A DNA stretch of 40,216 nucleotides from Nitrospira sp. (GTDB lineage Bacteria > Nitrospirota > Nitrospiria > Nitrospirales > Nitrospiraceae): contig JAEURV010000103.1 of assembly GCA_016788465.1 (NCBI GenBank), positions 1 through 40,216 of the forward strand, read 5' to 3'. Under the pieces are notes generated by a model. The model had not been told where the DNA came from. It was given only the letters and a program-made list of their open reading frames with translations, and did not search any database. Of this stretch, positions 17,264-26,746 are shown in pieces; the first letter of the stretch is position 1; each line of letters starts with the position of its first letter. Position numbers and translations under genes: made by a program.

Positions 17264-18202
17264 TCAGTGGCATACCGCACCTTGGATGGCTAGTCGCTCG
17301 ATGCGCCCACTCTCCACCCATTCCTCAATCGCTTTCACACACTGGGTCAGACGCAATATAACAGCCTCGATGCTCCGCGGTGAGATCACAACACGTTGCT
17401 GCAGCACGATCGTCAGAAAACTATGCAATCCCCTAAAGAACATCATGGCGTGTGAAGCATTGACCTGTTGAGCCGCCGACCATAGCTGCTCCACGCGTTC
17501 CGCAGCCGTGCGCAAGTCGGATGGAGAGACTACAATCTGCGTTGAGCTTGCGGTGAGCGCACGCAAAACTCCTGTCAGATGTCGCTCTTGCTGTTGAACA
17601 AGAGTAAGGAACACTTGATCGCCCTCCGCCGACCGATCAAGAAACTCCTGAATCGACGCGACTTGGTAGTGTCCTGAGCCATGCTGCATGAGTGCTTCCG
17701 CTTGAGCCACCATGGTCTGAATAATGTTCCTGGGCACTGTTCTTGATGAGCTGGTTTTTAGTTGAAGTCCCTGTAGCCGCGTCACCAGCTCTTTCATTGG
17801 AATGGTCGGTGAAAGACTGTGCTGATTCCCCTGTTGAGCCGTTGACTCAAAAGTCACGCCGGTTGCACGAGTCAGAGCTCCATGAATATGTCCCAGCTGC
17901 TTACACACAGTGAGAAAGTCATCGGCCGAAATTGGAGCGGACGGATCCTGCAGGGCTTCGATAAATGGAAGTGCGGAGAAACTTGCACGTTCGACATCGG
18001 TGAGATTGACGGTCGCTGCTGATCCACCAAGGTTGGTAATCCCGACCTTGATCGTCTGAGCTAACATGCGATGCCGGTCAGATTCCGGCGCCTGTTGGAG
18101 TTCATCCAGCGCAACATGAATCTGCTGAAGCCATTCATGGGCCTCTTGGACAAAGAGTTCGACCAGTTCTTTTCGGAAGGCATCTTCAGCTTCAACAGAC
18201 AT
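17264..18202 (-). CDS. Degenerate HPt-like protein in chemosensory locus
   Basis: A 312-residue protein with an N-terminal all-helical domain resembling CheA-type HPt domains: FRKELVELFVQEAHEWLQQI leads in, and NLGGSAATVNL (about 57-67) aligns with the HTLKGSAxTVGL signature. The phosphoacceptor His position appears to be Thr56 and the Lys is Gly59, so phosphotransfer at this site is unlikely. The remaining 200 residues are helical with no family I recognise. ATG 18202 is preferred to the in-frame TTG at 18247, because the domain starts there and AAGG lies about ten bases upstream. It follows the receiver/coiled-coil gene by 55 bp on the same strand. It may be a structural or sequestering partner in the pathway (inference). 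Confidence 0.68.
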   Translation of the reverse strand: MSVEAEDAFRKELVELFVQEAHEWLQQIHVALDELQQAPESDRHRMLAQTIKVGITNLGGSAATVNLTDVERASFSALPFIEALQDPSAPISADDFLTVCKQLGHIHGALTRATGVTFESTAQQGNQHSLSPTIPMKELVTRLQGLQLKTSSSRTVPRNIIQTMVAQAEALMQHGSGHYQVASIQEFLDRSAEGDQVFLTLVQQQERHLTGVLRALTASSTQIVVSPSDLRTAAERVEQLWSAAQQVNASHAMMFFRGLHSFLTIVLQQRVVISPRSIEAVILRLTQCVKAIEEWVESGRIERLAIQGAVCH

Positions 18203-18257
18203 GCGTGTTGGTCCTTCAGCACCCCTCAAGCCACATAAGGGCTCCAATGATCAGGGT

Positions 18258-19451
18258 CTACGATTGCCCCTTTCCACTTCCAAGCTGAGACGCCAACCCT
18301 GCAATCTCACCCAGTTTCCTTACGATTTCCTCAAATCGTTTGGTTGCACTCTCCGCAGATTGCTCTGCGTCCGCCACCCGTTGTGCCAGCACCCCATTAC
18401 GGTCCCGTTCGGAGGCAAGCAACCCCTCCAACTCATGTATTCTGCCTGCGGATTTCTCCAATTCCTGTATTCGTTTGGCTCCTTCAGTCAATTTCTGACG
18501 TTCGGTCATAAGTTCAGCTTGGAGCGACGCACGTATGTGCTGAAGGTCGGAGATCTGCTGCTGTTCATTCGCTAACCTCGCCTCTGCATCTTTCACCTTT
18601 GCCGAAAGACCGTCTAACTCAGCCAGTTGTTGCACAAGTTGTTCAGCAGCCGCGCGCTCAGTGTCCAAGGATGATTCCAACTCCTCCACCCGTCCGGCAA
18701 GAGCCTGAGAATGCACCATAGCCTGTTTCAGTGAAATCACAATATCCTGTTCGGCCTTGACCGCGGCTTCCAACTCCGGGATTCTTGCAAGTTGCTGCTC
18801 CAGCAGCGCCACCTTTTGTTGTAAGGCGCTCACTCGCTGACGCGTTCCTGCCAGTTGAGATTCACTTTCTTTGGCTTGAGTCAGCTGTGCAGTGAACTCC
18901 GCTAACCGCGAGGTGAGTTCTTCAGAACGAGCACGCTCTACCTGCAGTTGGCGTTCCAACTCTTGGAGCTGACTTGTCTCCTGAGACCCACCTTGCGGCG
19001 CATCTCCTAGTGTAGGAGGAGTCCCTTGAGGCGTTGGTGCTTGGGTAGTCTGGGACGAGCTAGAATCAGCAGATGGCACCTCCTGTCTTTTTGCTAGGAG
19101 CTCAAAGACTCGATCTTTTAAAGAGGTGCCTTGAAATGGCTTCTTCAATACACCATCGGCACGACACGCTTCCGCCTGTCGTGTCACCTCATCATTGACA
19201 ATGCCGGAAATGAGAAGAACAGGCGTTGCCGCGAGTGCGGCCTGCCTACGGATAAACGCGCACACCTCATATCCGCTCTTGTCTGGCATGATGACATCTG
19301 ACACCACAACATCAGGTTGTTCTTTCGCAAGATGCGCTAAGGCCTCTTCCCCGTTTGCGGCAAGCATGACGCTGAAGCCAGCTTCCGTTAATAAACGTTC
19401 TGCCACTTTTCTCACTGCAATACTGTCATCAGCGATCAGGATCTTCGGCAT
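18258..19451 (-). CDS. Receiver domain plus coiled-coil protein (FrzS-like layout)
   Basis: Response regulator without a DNA-binding or enzyme output. Residues 1-120 form a receiver with acidic pair Asp8/Asp9, phospho-acceptor Asp52 in VVSDVIMP, and Lys104 in VLKKPF. A Ser/Gln/Thr/Pro-rich linker (about 124-156) leads into a long heptad-rich coiled coil (about 157-390) dense in Leu, Glu, Gln and Arg. The same layout is known from Myxococcus FrzS, a polar motility protein. Homology beyond layout is not shown here. ATG 19451 is chosen, with AAGGTG five bases upstream; the frame extends to a GTG at 19478. It is embedded between CheW-like and HPt-like genes, implying control by the local CheA. 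Confidence 0.85.
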   Translation of the reverse strand: MPKILIADDSIAVRKVAERLLTEAGFSVMLAANGEEALAHLAKEQPDVVVSDVIMPDKSGYEVCAFIRRQAALAATPVLLISGIVNDEVTRQAEACRADGVLKKPFQGTSLKDRVFELLAKRQEVPSADSSSSQTTQAPTPQGTPPTLGDAPQGGSQETSQLQELERQLQVERARSEELTSRLAEFTAQLTQAKESESQLAGTRQRVSALQQKVALLEQQLARIPELEAAVKAEQDIVISLKQAMVHSQALAGRVEELESSLDTERAAAEQLVQQLAELDGLSAKVKDAEARLANEQQQISDLQHIRASLQAELMTERQKLTEGAKRIQELEKSAGRIHELEGLLASERDRNGVLAQRVADAEQSAESATKRFEEIVRKLGEIAGLASQLGSGKGQS

Positions 19452-19490
19452 ACATACACCTTTCCTTCGTCCCGCCACCGACGGGCATAA

Positions 19491-19937
19491 TCACGAGCCC
19501 ATCCCCAACTTGGATACCGACAGAATCGGAATCTCATCGAGACCATCGATGTAACTTCCCTCAGCTGGTAGATCCGTACCTTGATAAGGCTGAATCATTG
19601 AGTCATCAACAGAGTGTAGAACCGGTATCGCTTCATCGATATACATCACCATCTCGCCTAACGGATGTTTTACTCTCAAGCACAATGGGTGACTACCCTG
19701 CACCGCACATTGAAGCGATGCAGCCAGATCAAAAACCGGCAGTACAACATGATCAAGACGAACGACTGCTGTGACAAAAGGGGTCTGTCCGGATACTGGA
19801 ATCGACTTGCTCCATCGGGCAACTTCCGTCACCGCCAGGGTCTTCGCCGCTAAGCGTCTTCCCCCTATCGAAAACACCAGCACAGGCCATGGATGATGTA
19901 TGCCGTGGTGCTGAGAGTTCCCACCCGTTCTCAGCAT
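19491..19937 (-). CDS. CheW-like domain protein, divergent
   Basis: A 148-residue protein with the beta-strand pattern of a CheW domain: WPVLVFSIGGRRLAAKTLAVTEVARW near the N-terminus, FVTAVVRLDHVVLPVFDLAASL (about 54-75, the region where CheW has the RG..IPVIDL motif) and HPLCLRVKHPLGEMVMYIDEAIPVL. The highly conserved NLRG of true CheW reads VVRL here, so it is a degenerate relative. A C-terminal tail after about residue 115 is unassigned. Its ATG lies inside the last codons of the upstream CheW-like gene (7-bp overlap), which suggests coupled translation. Confidence 0.68.
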   Translation of the reverse strand: MLRTGGNSQHHGIHHPWPVLVFSIGGRRLAAKTLAVTEVARWSKSIPVSGQTPFVTAVVRLDHVVLPVFDLAASLQCAVQGSHPLCLRVKHPLGEMVMYIDEAIPVLHSVDDSMIQPYQGTDLPAEGSYIDGLDEIPILSVSKLGMGS

Positions 19938-20467
19938 CTCTGGTTCTTGCTCTCAGCAGCCCCCTGCGCGGCAACAACAGATTCCATGCCATATCGTTCA
20001 GAGCTTGACGTGGGTGTCTGAATCTGGTCCTCAAGTATCCAGGCGATATTCAGTATCAGTGCCACACTGTGATTGAATGGGATCATACCGAGGTACCACC
20101 GTCGTTCAGGTCCACGAAACTGAGCCGGGAAAGGTAAGACCTGAGACTTTTGGACCTTGAGAATGCCATGCACCTGATCGACTCGCACACTCTTTCGAGA
20201 GCTCTCATTTTTGAGAAGCACCAGGCGGGCCCCCTCCACCAATCCCTCGCTCGGCAGATTGAGTCGCAGGGCAAGATCGATGACACCATAGACTGTTCCT
20301 TGTACAACGAGGTCCTGAAAAGGGCTCGCTTCTTCATTGGTCAGTACACCTTGAATAGGTTCGGCATCGAGCGCCAGATATCGCCCACAAATGGTTATGA
20401 TTAGAAAATGTTGCGGAGACGTTGAAATGGACCTTCCGCTCCCCTCCTGTTTCGCCAGCGCACTCAT
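19931..20467 (-). CDS. CheW-like domain protein
   Basis: A 178-residue protein with a CheW-like fold pattern: HFLIITICGRYLALDAEPIQGVL (about 20-42), VVQGTVYGVIDLALRLNLP (about 54-72, matching the CheW 'RG.V.PV.DL' region), RLVLLKNESSRKSVRVDQVHGIL (about 81-103) and RWYLGMIPFNHSVALILNIAWIL near the end. It probably acts as a coupling or scaffold protein for the CheA encoded 70 bp upstream. Sequence is divergent from the canonical CheW at 26209-26718. The C-terminal 30 residues are Ser/Ala/Gln-rich and not part of the domain. Confidence 0.75.
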   Translation of the reverse strand: MSALAKQEGSGRSISTSPQHFLIITICGRYLALDAEPIQGVLTNEEASPFQDLVVQGTVYGVIDLALRLNLPSEGLVEGARLVLLKNESSRKSVRVDQVHGILKVQKSQVLPFPAQFRGPERRWYLGMIPFNHSVALILNIAWILEDQIQTPTSSSERYGMESVVAAQGAAESKNQRC

Positions 20468-20537
20468 GACAAGGCCTTACTGCTCATTCTCTGAAAGAAA
20501 CCGCATTTCGTCAATCAATACAAAGCTTTCCGCGATG

Positions 20538-23500
20538 CTACTTGTGAGTGACAGGAGCTCGCCCAACCCACCGTTCAATTTCTTGGAGCAAGATTCGCTC
20601 TTCTACGGGCTTCGTAATGTAGGCCGTTGCCCCGATATTCATAGCCATTTGGTGGTGCTTCTCACCGGCCCTGGTCGTCATGACCAATACCGGCGTATCC
20701 TTGGTATCGGGTCGACTTCTGAGCCCTTGAACGACCTCAAATCCATTGAGCTTCGGCATCTCAAGATCGGTGATAATGAGCGAGTATTGCGCGGTGGCAG
20801 CTTTTCGGAAGCCATCTTCTCCGTCGACGGCTGTGTCAACTTGATAACCGGCCGACTCCAACATCTTTCCCACAAACTTGCGGATGCTCAACGAGTCATC
20901 TATCAATAACAGACGGACATCATCTGTGCCTTTCAGTGGAGCATCAGCGGGCGAGCCATCCGGAACATCACGGTCTCTGCGTGAGGATGCGGCCACCGAA
21001 ACTGAGATCTGAGGCTCTCGCGAGAACAAGCGTGATGGGTCAATCACGAGAATGACGCGTCCTTCGCTATCGATCGTCGCGCCTCCAAAACATGACTGTT
21101 CAAACGGTTTCAGCCCTCCCAGCGCTTTGATCACGATTTCTTGACGACCCAACAGTTCATCGACCGCTAACCCAATAGAGCCTGTGGCCAGCCTGACAAT
21201 GACGACAGGCATCGTCCCATCTAGAGGAACGTATTCGCGATACAATAAATGACGCAAAGAATGAATAGGGATGGCTTGGCCGCCGAAATCTAAGAACGTC
21301 TGATCATTCTGCTGTCGCAGGGAGGACACGGTTGGAACGGTCACTTCTACGATACCTGCCAATGGAATCGCGTATCGTTCTCTCCCGGCACGCACCAATA
21401 ACGCCGTCGCAATAAGCAAGGTGAGCGGAATGTGGAGGATGAATGTTGTCCCAGCCCCTGATGCTGATTCAACGTCGATATGTCCATTCATGCTTGCGAT
21501 GGCTTGTTTGACAACGTCAAGTCCCACTCCTCGACCAGCTTGATCTCCGGCCTTCTCAACAGTCGAGAACCCCGGAAGAAAAATAAGCTGTAGAACTTGT
21601 GCATCCGACATCTGAGCTATTTGTTCGGATCGAACCAATCCCATTTTGACGGCTTTTGCTCGTATCTTGTCTAAATCCATACCAGCTCCGTCATCCTCAA
21701 CCTCAATAATGACGGAGTTACCACGATGAGTCGCACGCAAATAGATGGACCCGACGGCCGGCTTCCCCTTCGCAACTCGTTCGGCGGACGGCTCAATCCC
21801 GTGATAAACGGCATTCCGGACGAGGTGCACAAGCGGGTCGACCAAGCGTTCTACGACTCCCGTGTCGACTTCCGTCTGCTCACCTGAGGTCACGAGGGAG
21901 ACATCCTTGCCCAAAGCGAGTGCCGTCTCACGAATCGTTCGTCGAAACCGCGTAAAGGGCGTACCGATCGGAACCATCCGGGCTCGTGCAATTTCGTCTC
22001 TCATGAGAAGCGTCAGCTGTTGTAACTGACTCATGTCGTCATGCGCAGTTCGGATGGATTCATCAAGCTGCATCATCGACTCGCTGATATCGGCGGTAAT
22101 CTCTCCGATACGACGAGCCAGGATGTTGAAGTCGTCATATTTATCAAGCTCAAGATTTCCGAAATCACCGAACCCGCTCATTCCTTGCATGGAAAGTTCG
22201 GAGTGCTGACTCGGCACCTCCTGATAGGTAAACATGTGCTTATCGCCAAATGTCTGAATCGAATCTCCCAACCGATTTTTGAATACCAAGACCTGGCGCG
22301 AAAGCTGTTCCAAAACCCGCAACCGTTGCTCAAGACGCCCTCGGCCGATCACCAGTTCACCAACGAGATTCATAAGCCGTTCCAATCGAGCATGGCTGAC
22401 ACGGATCACCTCACGACTCTCGCCTATTCCGCTGGCTTCACGATCCTGCCCCTGCGACGTTCTTGTGACGGTGTGTAGGCTATCCCGATCTCTCACCTCC
22501 TCCTCTGATGGTGATGGAGCGAGGATATCCGTGCTGAACCCCTGTGTGAGTTGTTTCAATTCGGATTGGAGTGCTTCAAATCGTTGCTTCGTGAGAACTG
22601 TAGAACCAATATTCCCTTGTATGAGCGACCGAACGACATCAATGGAACGCAGCATCACATCCATATGCCCAGGCAACACATTGAGCCGACCGTCACGAAC
22701 GGCTCCCATGAAGTCTTCAACATGATGAATGAGATCACCAATCGCCCGAAACCCCACGGTATAGGCTGAGCCCTTGAGAGTATGTGCCGTTCGAAATAAC
22801 TGATTGATGAGCTCTCGGCTGTGAGGGTCTTTCTCCAACCGCAGGAGGTCGGATTCCAGCGTTTCGAGATACTCGTGTGCCTCAGGCACAAAATACGACT
22901 GAACTTCGGCTTCCAGGTTTGGAGACAAATACCTATCAGGCTGATCAGGCTGTGAAAGCGATCCAGGATCCGATGCCCCGTCTTGAACGAGCCGTGAATC
23001 TTCGCATGTGGGCAGAGGCTGGTTGGTCGTGGCAGCTGTATCTTGCCCCTGCCCCCCACACAGGTGCCTCAGGACATGCATGAGGTGAGGAACGCTGGAT
23101 TGCAGTTGCTCAATATGTGCAAAATCACGCTGCAGAATACGGCGCATGATTTCGGAAGCTTTGGACATCGCGTCGAGCAAATCGCCGTGTATTGACAGCC
23201 GTTGTTCGCGAATAGCCACCAGACACTCTTCCATCGGATGCGCGATATCGCCGATAATCTGAAACTCTACCGTGTAGGCTGACCCTTTGAGCGTATGCGT
23301 GGTGCGAAAGAGCCGATCAATCATCTCGCAGTCATTTCTATTTTGCCGAAGAGCCCGGATGAGATTATCAATGGTATCAAGATACTCGCTGGCTTCCGGC
23401 TGAAAATACGCCAAGACTTCAGTATCAAGTACAGGAACGATATACTCCCGACTGATCGGAGTTCCCTCCTCATGGGTATCAGCAGACTGAGGCAATGAGG

Positions 23501-23867
23501 CAAGACATCGTTCGACTAGATTCTCATCCTCACTCCCGCCTTGACCGATGGATCGAACAAGGACCTGAATAGTGCGAACGAGCGTTCGCATGTAGCCCAC
23601 AGTCTGTGGCCATTGACTAGAAATCGTACTGGGGATTTGCTCAAGAAAGGTTTCTAAACGTTCGGCCAGCCGTGCGACCCCGCTATAACCATACAGCGCC
23701 GCCGCTCCACGGATACGATGGGCAACAATAAACTGCTCAGCTAACAGCCGTGGCTCGGGGATTTTGTCAGGGGATGAACCTAATGCCTCAGTTAAGATGG
23801 CCATCCCATCCATTGCTTCCAAGACAAAGATGTCGATGAGATTTTTACGGTCAAACTCAGAGCTCAT
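20538..23867 (-). CDS. Hybrid CheA-type histidine kinase with three HPt domains and receiver (ChpA-like)
   Basis: Cytosolic chemosensory kinase of 1109 residues. Domains in order: HPt1 (about 1-125, His50 in HRIRGAAALYG), HPt2 (about 145-260, His191 in HTLKGSAYTV), HPt3 (about 318-440, His362 in HTLKGSAYTV), CheA dimerisation helices (about 485-640), HATPase (about 660-815: N-box HLVRNAVYHG, DDGAGMD at 725-731, GRGVGLDVV at 778), CheW/P5 domain (about 815-950), and a C-terminal receiver (about 984-1105: Asp990/991, Asp1034, Lys1086). No separate P2 domain is obvious. Multiple HPts plus a terminal receiver match ChpA/PilL of type IV pilus chemosensory systems. It likely takes input from the MCP through CheW and signals to the receiver at 26747-27109 and the one at 18258-19451. 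Confidence 0.96.
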   Translation of the reverse strand: MSSEFDRKNLIDIFVLEAMDGMAILTEALGSSPDKIPEPRLLAEQFIVAHRIRGAAALYGYSGVARLAERLETFLEQIPSTISSQWPQTVGYMRTLVRTIQVLVRSIGQGGSEDENLVERCLASLPQSADTHEEGTPISREYIVPVLDTEVLAYFQPEASEYLDTIDNLIRALRQNRNDCEMIDRLFRTTHTLKGSAYTVEFQIIGDIAHPMEECLVAIREQRLSIHGDLLDAMSKASEIMRRILQRDFAHIEQLQSSVPHLMHVLRHLCGGQGQDTAATTNQPLPTCEDSRLVQDGASDPGSLSQPDQPDRYLSPNLEAEVQSYFVPEAHEYLETLESDLLRLEKDPHSRELINQLFRTAHTLKGSAYTVGFRAIGDLIHHVEDFMGAVRDGRLNVLPGHMDVMLRSIDVVRSLIQGNIGSTVLTKQRFEALQSELKQLTQGFSTDILAPSPSEEEVRDRDSLHTVTRTSQGQDREASGIGESREVIRVSHARLERLMNLVGELVIGRGRLEQRLRVLEQLSRQVLVFKNRLGDSIQTFGDKHMFTYQEVPSQHSELSMQGMSGFGDFGNLELDKYDDFNILARRIGEITADISESMMQLDESIRTAHDDMSQLQQLTLLMRDEIARARMVPIGTPFTRFRRTIRETALALGKDVSLVTSGEQTEVDTGVVERLVDPLVHLVRNAVYHGIEPSAERVAKGKPAVGSIYLRATHRGNSVIIEVEDDGAGMDLDKIRAKAVKMGLVRSEQIAQMSDAQVLQLIFLPGFSTVEKAGDQAGRGVGLDVVKQAIASMNGHIDVESASGAGTTFILHIPLTLLIATALLVRAGRERYAIPLAGIVEVTVPTVSSLRQQNDQTFLDFGGQAIPIHSLRHLLYREYVPLDGTMPVVIVRLATGSIGLAVDELLGRQEIVIKALGGLKPFEQSCFGGATIDSEGRVILVIDPSRLFSREPQISVSVAASSRRDRDVPDGSPADAPLKGTDDVRLLLIDDSLSIRKFVGKMLESAGYQVDTAVDGEDGFRKAATAQYSLIITDLEMPKLNGFEVVQGLRSRPDTKDTPVLVMTTRAGEKHHQMAMNIGATAYITKPVEERILLQEIERWVGRAPVTHK

Positions 23868-24243
23868 TCATACCTTCATCATTGCAGTCGTCGTTACACG
23901 CAGTAGAGCTAACATACTTAACCTCATGTATTTCTTCCTGATGATAGTCTCTCCTCTCTCCAGCACTACCCCTGCCAAAGATCCGATGCTCCGAATACCG
24001 GCGAGAGACAAGACCACCAAGGAACGCCGCCGGATGGTTAGGCGAACAATTAAAGAGGCGACGCATCCGTAATATTCACTGAATGGTTTGAACACCAGGC
24101 CTGTCCGCCAAGGCAAAGATGCTCCTACCGCCGCATTTCGATCATATTGCAGCAACGATCTACTCCCCGAGAACACAATATGATCAGGCTTGTCTACTCG
24201 ACCTATCGGTCCTTGCAGGGGAAGCACTCATGAATCTCGTGAA
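23868..24243. other. 376-bp gap between MCP and cheA genes
   Basis: No coding frame with family features on either strand. It carries a perfect 10-bp inverted repeat, described separately. Since the flanking chemosensory genes point the same way, this is likely an internal promoter or processing region, but no clear -35/-10 pair was found. Confidence 0.55.
24140..24185. repeat. 10-bp perfect inverted repeat, 26-bp spacer
   Basis: GATCATATTG at 24140-24149 and CAATATGATC at 24176-24185 are exact reverse complements. It lies just downstream of the MCP stop and upstream of cheA. The stem is AT-rich and no T-run follows on the minus strand. It could be a dyad operator, an mRNA stability stem or a weak terminator. 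Confidence 0.5.
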
Positions 24244-26133
24244 TCAGGCCAGTTTAAACTGAGAGACGGATGTCGTGAGACCTTCAGCTAACTTGGCCAA
24301 CTCTTCAACCGTGACTCGCGCTGAATCTGTGGCTTTCTGTGTAGCGACCGCCCCTCCTGTAAAGTCTTTAATAGAACGTCCAACCTGATCGGTTGAGGAG
24401 GTTTGATTAGCCGCCGCCGCTGCAATGCTCTGCGCGAGCTCTGAAGAGCGTTGGGCAATCGCAGAAATTTCATTAAATACGTCACCGGTTTTGAGAGCTG
24501 AGGCCGACCCAGCTTCCACCGCTTGCGTTTCGTGTTCCATGGCCACCACAGCGTGCTGCGTCTCACCCTGAATCACTTTCACCAGATCGGCAATTTCTCG
24601 CGTAGCATGCGTCGAGCTTTCAGCAAGCTTCCGAACCTGATCTGCGACAACACCAAATCGAGCGCCGGCTTCACCAGCACCGGCCGCTTCAATTGCCGCA
24701 TTCAACGCGAGAAGGTTCGTCTGGTTTGCAATATCACGGATGGTTGAAACGATTTGCGAAATTTCCAAGGAGCGATCACCCAGAGCTTTTACCTGTTTGG
24801 ACATTCGTTGGACTGCGGATCGAATGCGTTGCATGTCCTGCACGGTCTCCTGCACCGCGACTCGACCATCTTCAGTCGCTTTCAACACTTGACGGGCTGA
24901 ATCAGAGGAGGCTCCGGCGGCTTCGGCAACCTGCCTCATCGACAGAGCCAGCTGTTCCACCGCGCCGAGGGTCTTCATTGATTCGTCAGCTTGATGCCTG
25001 GCGGTGCTGGCCATCTGGCCGGCATTATCGCGCAACGCACCGGCAGATCGATTGACTCGTTCTGCTGACTCTCGTACTTGTTTCATCAATTGGGCAAATC
25101 GTTGGATCATAAGATTGAAACCATCGGCCAGGTTCCCGAACATATCGGCGGTCACCTCACCTCGTTTCGTTAAGTCTCCCTTCCCCACATCAGATACCAG
25201 CACCAAAAACTGCACCAGACGTTTCTGCATGGCATCTCGCTCTTCCTCGGTCGACACTAAGACGGTGATTCGATCCAACATGGTATTGAAGGCCTTCGCC
25301 ATATGCCCGACCTCGTCCTCGCTCTGCAGTCTGGCTCGTGCATGCAGATTCCCTGCAGCGGCCTGCGTCGCAACATCCGCGACGTGAATGATATTGTTTA
25401 CGATGCTACGAGCAAGGAAGTATCCGATCATCAAGGCCAACGCCAATGCCAGCGCAGCTCCGCCCAACATAATTTGAGTCAGAGAGTCGGCTTCTTGCTG
25501 TCCGCTTCTATTCATCTCTTTCGCAAAGTCTTGAATAAGCTGCGCCAACCATTGAAATCGCCAGATTGCTCGACCATGCCAAATAGCAGTCTCCTCCGAC
25601 AAGAGGGTGTGGCCGAGCGCACGCATCGATTCCCGTTGTTCCGCGGAAAGCGATGGGTCGAAACTGTCATTGAAGGCGCCGACTGCGCTTTCCGCTGATC
25701 TGAAATATTCTTTGAGATTGAACAGCAGCACATCGAGATCTTGGCCGTCTCGACGACCATCATCTGTTTCATGTGTCGCAAACGGTCGATACGCTTCCAG
25801 CGGTGTCAGAACCTTATGCTTCAATTCAGCGAGTGGAATAATAGCCTCATCAAACCCATCCTTCTGAGTTTGACTTGCCACGCTCAAGAGCGCGCTGTGA
25901 TAAAGACTGAGGTTGCTGCTACTGACAGCCGTGTTGGAAATACCGACGGTCGATTCATTGTAGATGGACTGCAGTTGAGCCTTAAGCTGATTGAGCCCCA
26001 TCAATCCGATAAACCCGATCGCTAACATGGCGGTGATAATGATTGCAAAAGCGACCAGTAGTTTGGTCCTCGTTCTTAAATTTCTAAACCAACCTTGGAC
26101 GGACAAATTCGAGACTTGGCTAAGCTTCCCCAT
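24244..26133 (-). CDS. Methyl-accepting chemotaxis protein with two HAMP domains (PilJ-like)
   Basis: Inner-membrane chemoreceptor, 629 aa from ATG 26133. TM1 (about 24-46) is followed by a helical periplasmic sensor domain of about 170 residues, TM2 (about 222-242), a HAMP domain (about 243-295) and a second HAMP-like segment (about 305-360). The signalling domain follows with the canonical hairpin tip ([18 protein letters not shown], about 467-484). No CheR/CheB-binding pentapeptide is present at the C-terminus, which ends SQFKLA. The chosen ATG has AAGGAGG six bases upstream; a start at 26160 is less likely. Lying between cheW and cheA, it is the dedicated input of this pathway. The ligand or stimulus is unknown. 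Confidence 0.95.
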   Translation of the reverse strand: MGKLSQVSNLSVQGWFRNLRTRTKLLVAFAIIITAMLAIGFIGLMGLNQLKAQLQSIYNESTVGISNTAVSSSNLSLYHSALLSVASQTQKDGFDEAIIPLAELKHKVLTPLEAYRPFATHETDDGRRDGQDLDVLLFNLKEYFRSAESAVGAFNDSFDPSLSAEQRESMRALGHTLLSEETAIWHGRAIWRFQWLAQLIQDFAKEMNRSGQQEADSLTQIMLGGAALALALALMIGYFLARSIVNNIIHVADVATQAAAGNLHARARLQSEDEVGHMAKAFNTMLDRITVLVSTEEERDAMQKRLVQFLVLVSDVGKGDLTKRGEVTADMFGNLADGFNLMIQRFAQLMKQVRESAERVNRSAGALRDNAGQMASTARHQADESMKTLGAVEQLALSMRQVAEAAGASSDSARQVLKATEDGRVAVQETVQDMQRIRSAVQRMSKQVKALGDRSLEISQIVSTIRDIANQTNLLALNAAIEAAGAGEAGARFGVVADQVRKLAESSTHATREIADLVKVIQGETQHAVVAMEHETQAVEAGSASALKTGDVFNEISAIAQRSSELAQSIAAAAANQTSSTDQVGRSIKDFTGGAVATQKATDSARVTVEELAKLAEGLTTSVSQFKLA

Positions 26134-26208
26134 GACGATCCTCCTTACCGTCCGAAACAAGGCATGTGATGACCTACCTCATCGAGCGTTTCCACTTGCC
26201 TTCCACCT

Positions 26209-26718
26209 TCACCATGTTCCGCTTTCCGCTTTCCCTTCAACCATAGTCAATAACCGAGAGACCTCGAATAGTCCGATCGGCTTGGTGTCAGTCTTGAAAT
26301 AAGAGGAGATGAATGAAGCGCCCTGAGTTCTATGCTGCGACGAGGGAGCCACCAGATCATCCGCATGAATGGTACGAATTTCCGGCACACCGTCGATCAA
26401 TACACCGATCTGTTGAAGACTGTGCGATACAACCAGGGCATACTGAGGCGTACTAGCACGCGATACCCTAAGGAATGGTCGCACATCAGCGAGCGGGACG
26501 ATGACGCCACGGAGGTTGGCAACGCCCACCAAGTGGTCCGGCATACCAGGCACCGGTGTGACTGAGCCAAGCTTAAACACTTCGTGGACTTGCCGAAGAT
26601 CAATGGCAAACAGCTCATCACCCAATGTGATCACGCAAACTTTCCAATAACTGGAAGTTTTGCGCTGCTCAGGCTCTCCATCTGAAAGGAGCACGGGGAG
26701 CTCCTGAAGTGAGCTCAT
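26209..26718 (-). CDS. CheW coupling protein (PilI-like)
   Basis: Scaffold protein linking receptor and CheA kinase, 169 aa. The CheW domain runs from about residue 25: VCVITLGDELFAIDLRQVHEVFKL, then PDHLVGVANLRGVIVPLADVRPFL containing the conserved NLRG motif, then YALVVSHSLQQIGVLIDGVPEIRTI, ending before a C-terminal SRLLTMVEG strand. This is the most canonical of the three CheW-like proteins in the locus. ATG 26718 is preferred, with GGGTGA six bases upstream; an ATG at 26724 is also in frame. It lies between the receiver gene (28-bp gap) and the MCP gene. Confidence 0.92.
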   Translation of the reverse strand: MSSLQELPVLLSDGEPEQRKTSSYWKVCVITLGDELFAIDLRQVHEVFKLGSVTPVPGMPDHLVGVANLRGVIVPLADVRPFLRVSRASTPQYALVVSHSLQQIGVLIDGVPEIRTIHADDLVAPSSQHRTQGASFISSYFKTDTKPIGLFEVSRLLTMVEGKAESGTW

Positions 26719-26746
26719 CGGCATTCACCCATCGGAATTGCTGTAT

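Noticed and set aside
20538-23867. Reading the two HTLKGSAYTV segments of CheA as a recent assembly duplication
   Set aside because: The sequences around the motifs have diverged strongly, so they are old tandem HPt domains, as expected for ChpA-type kinases.
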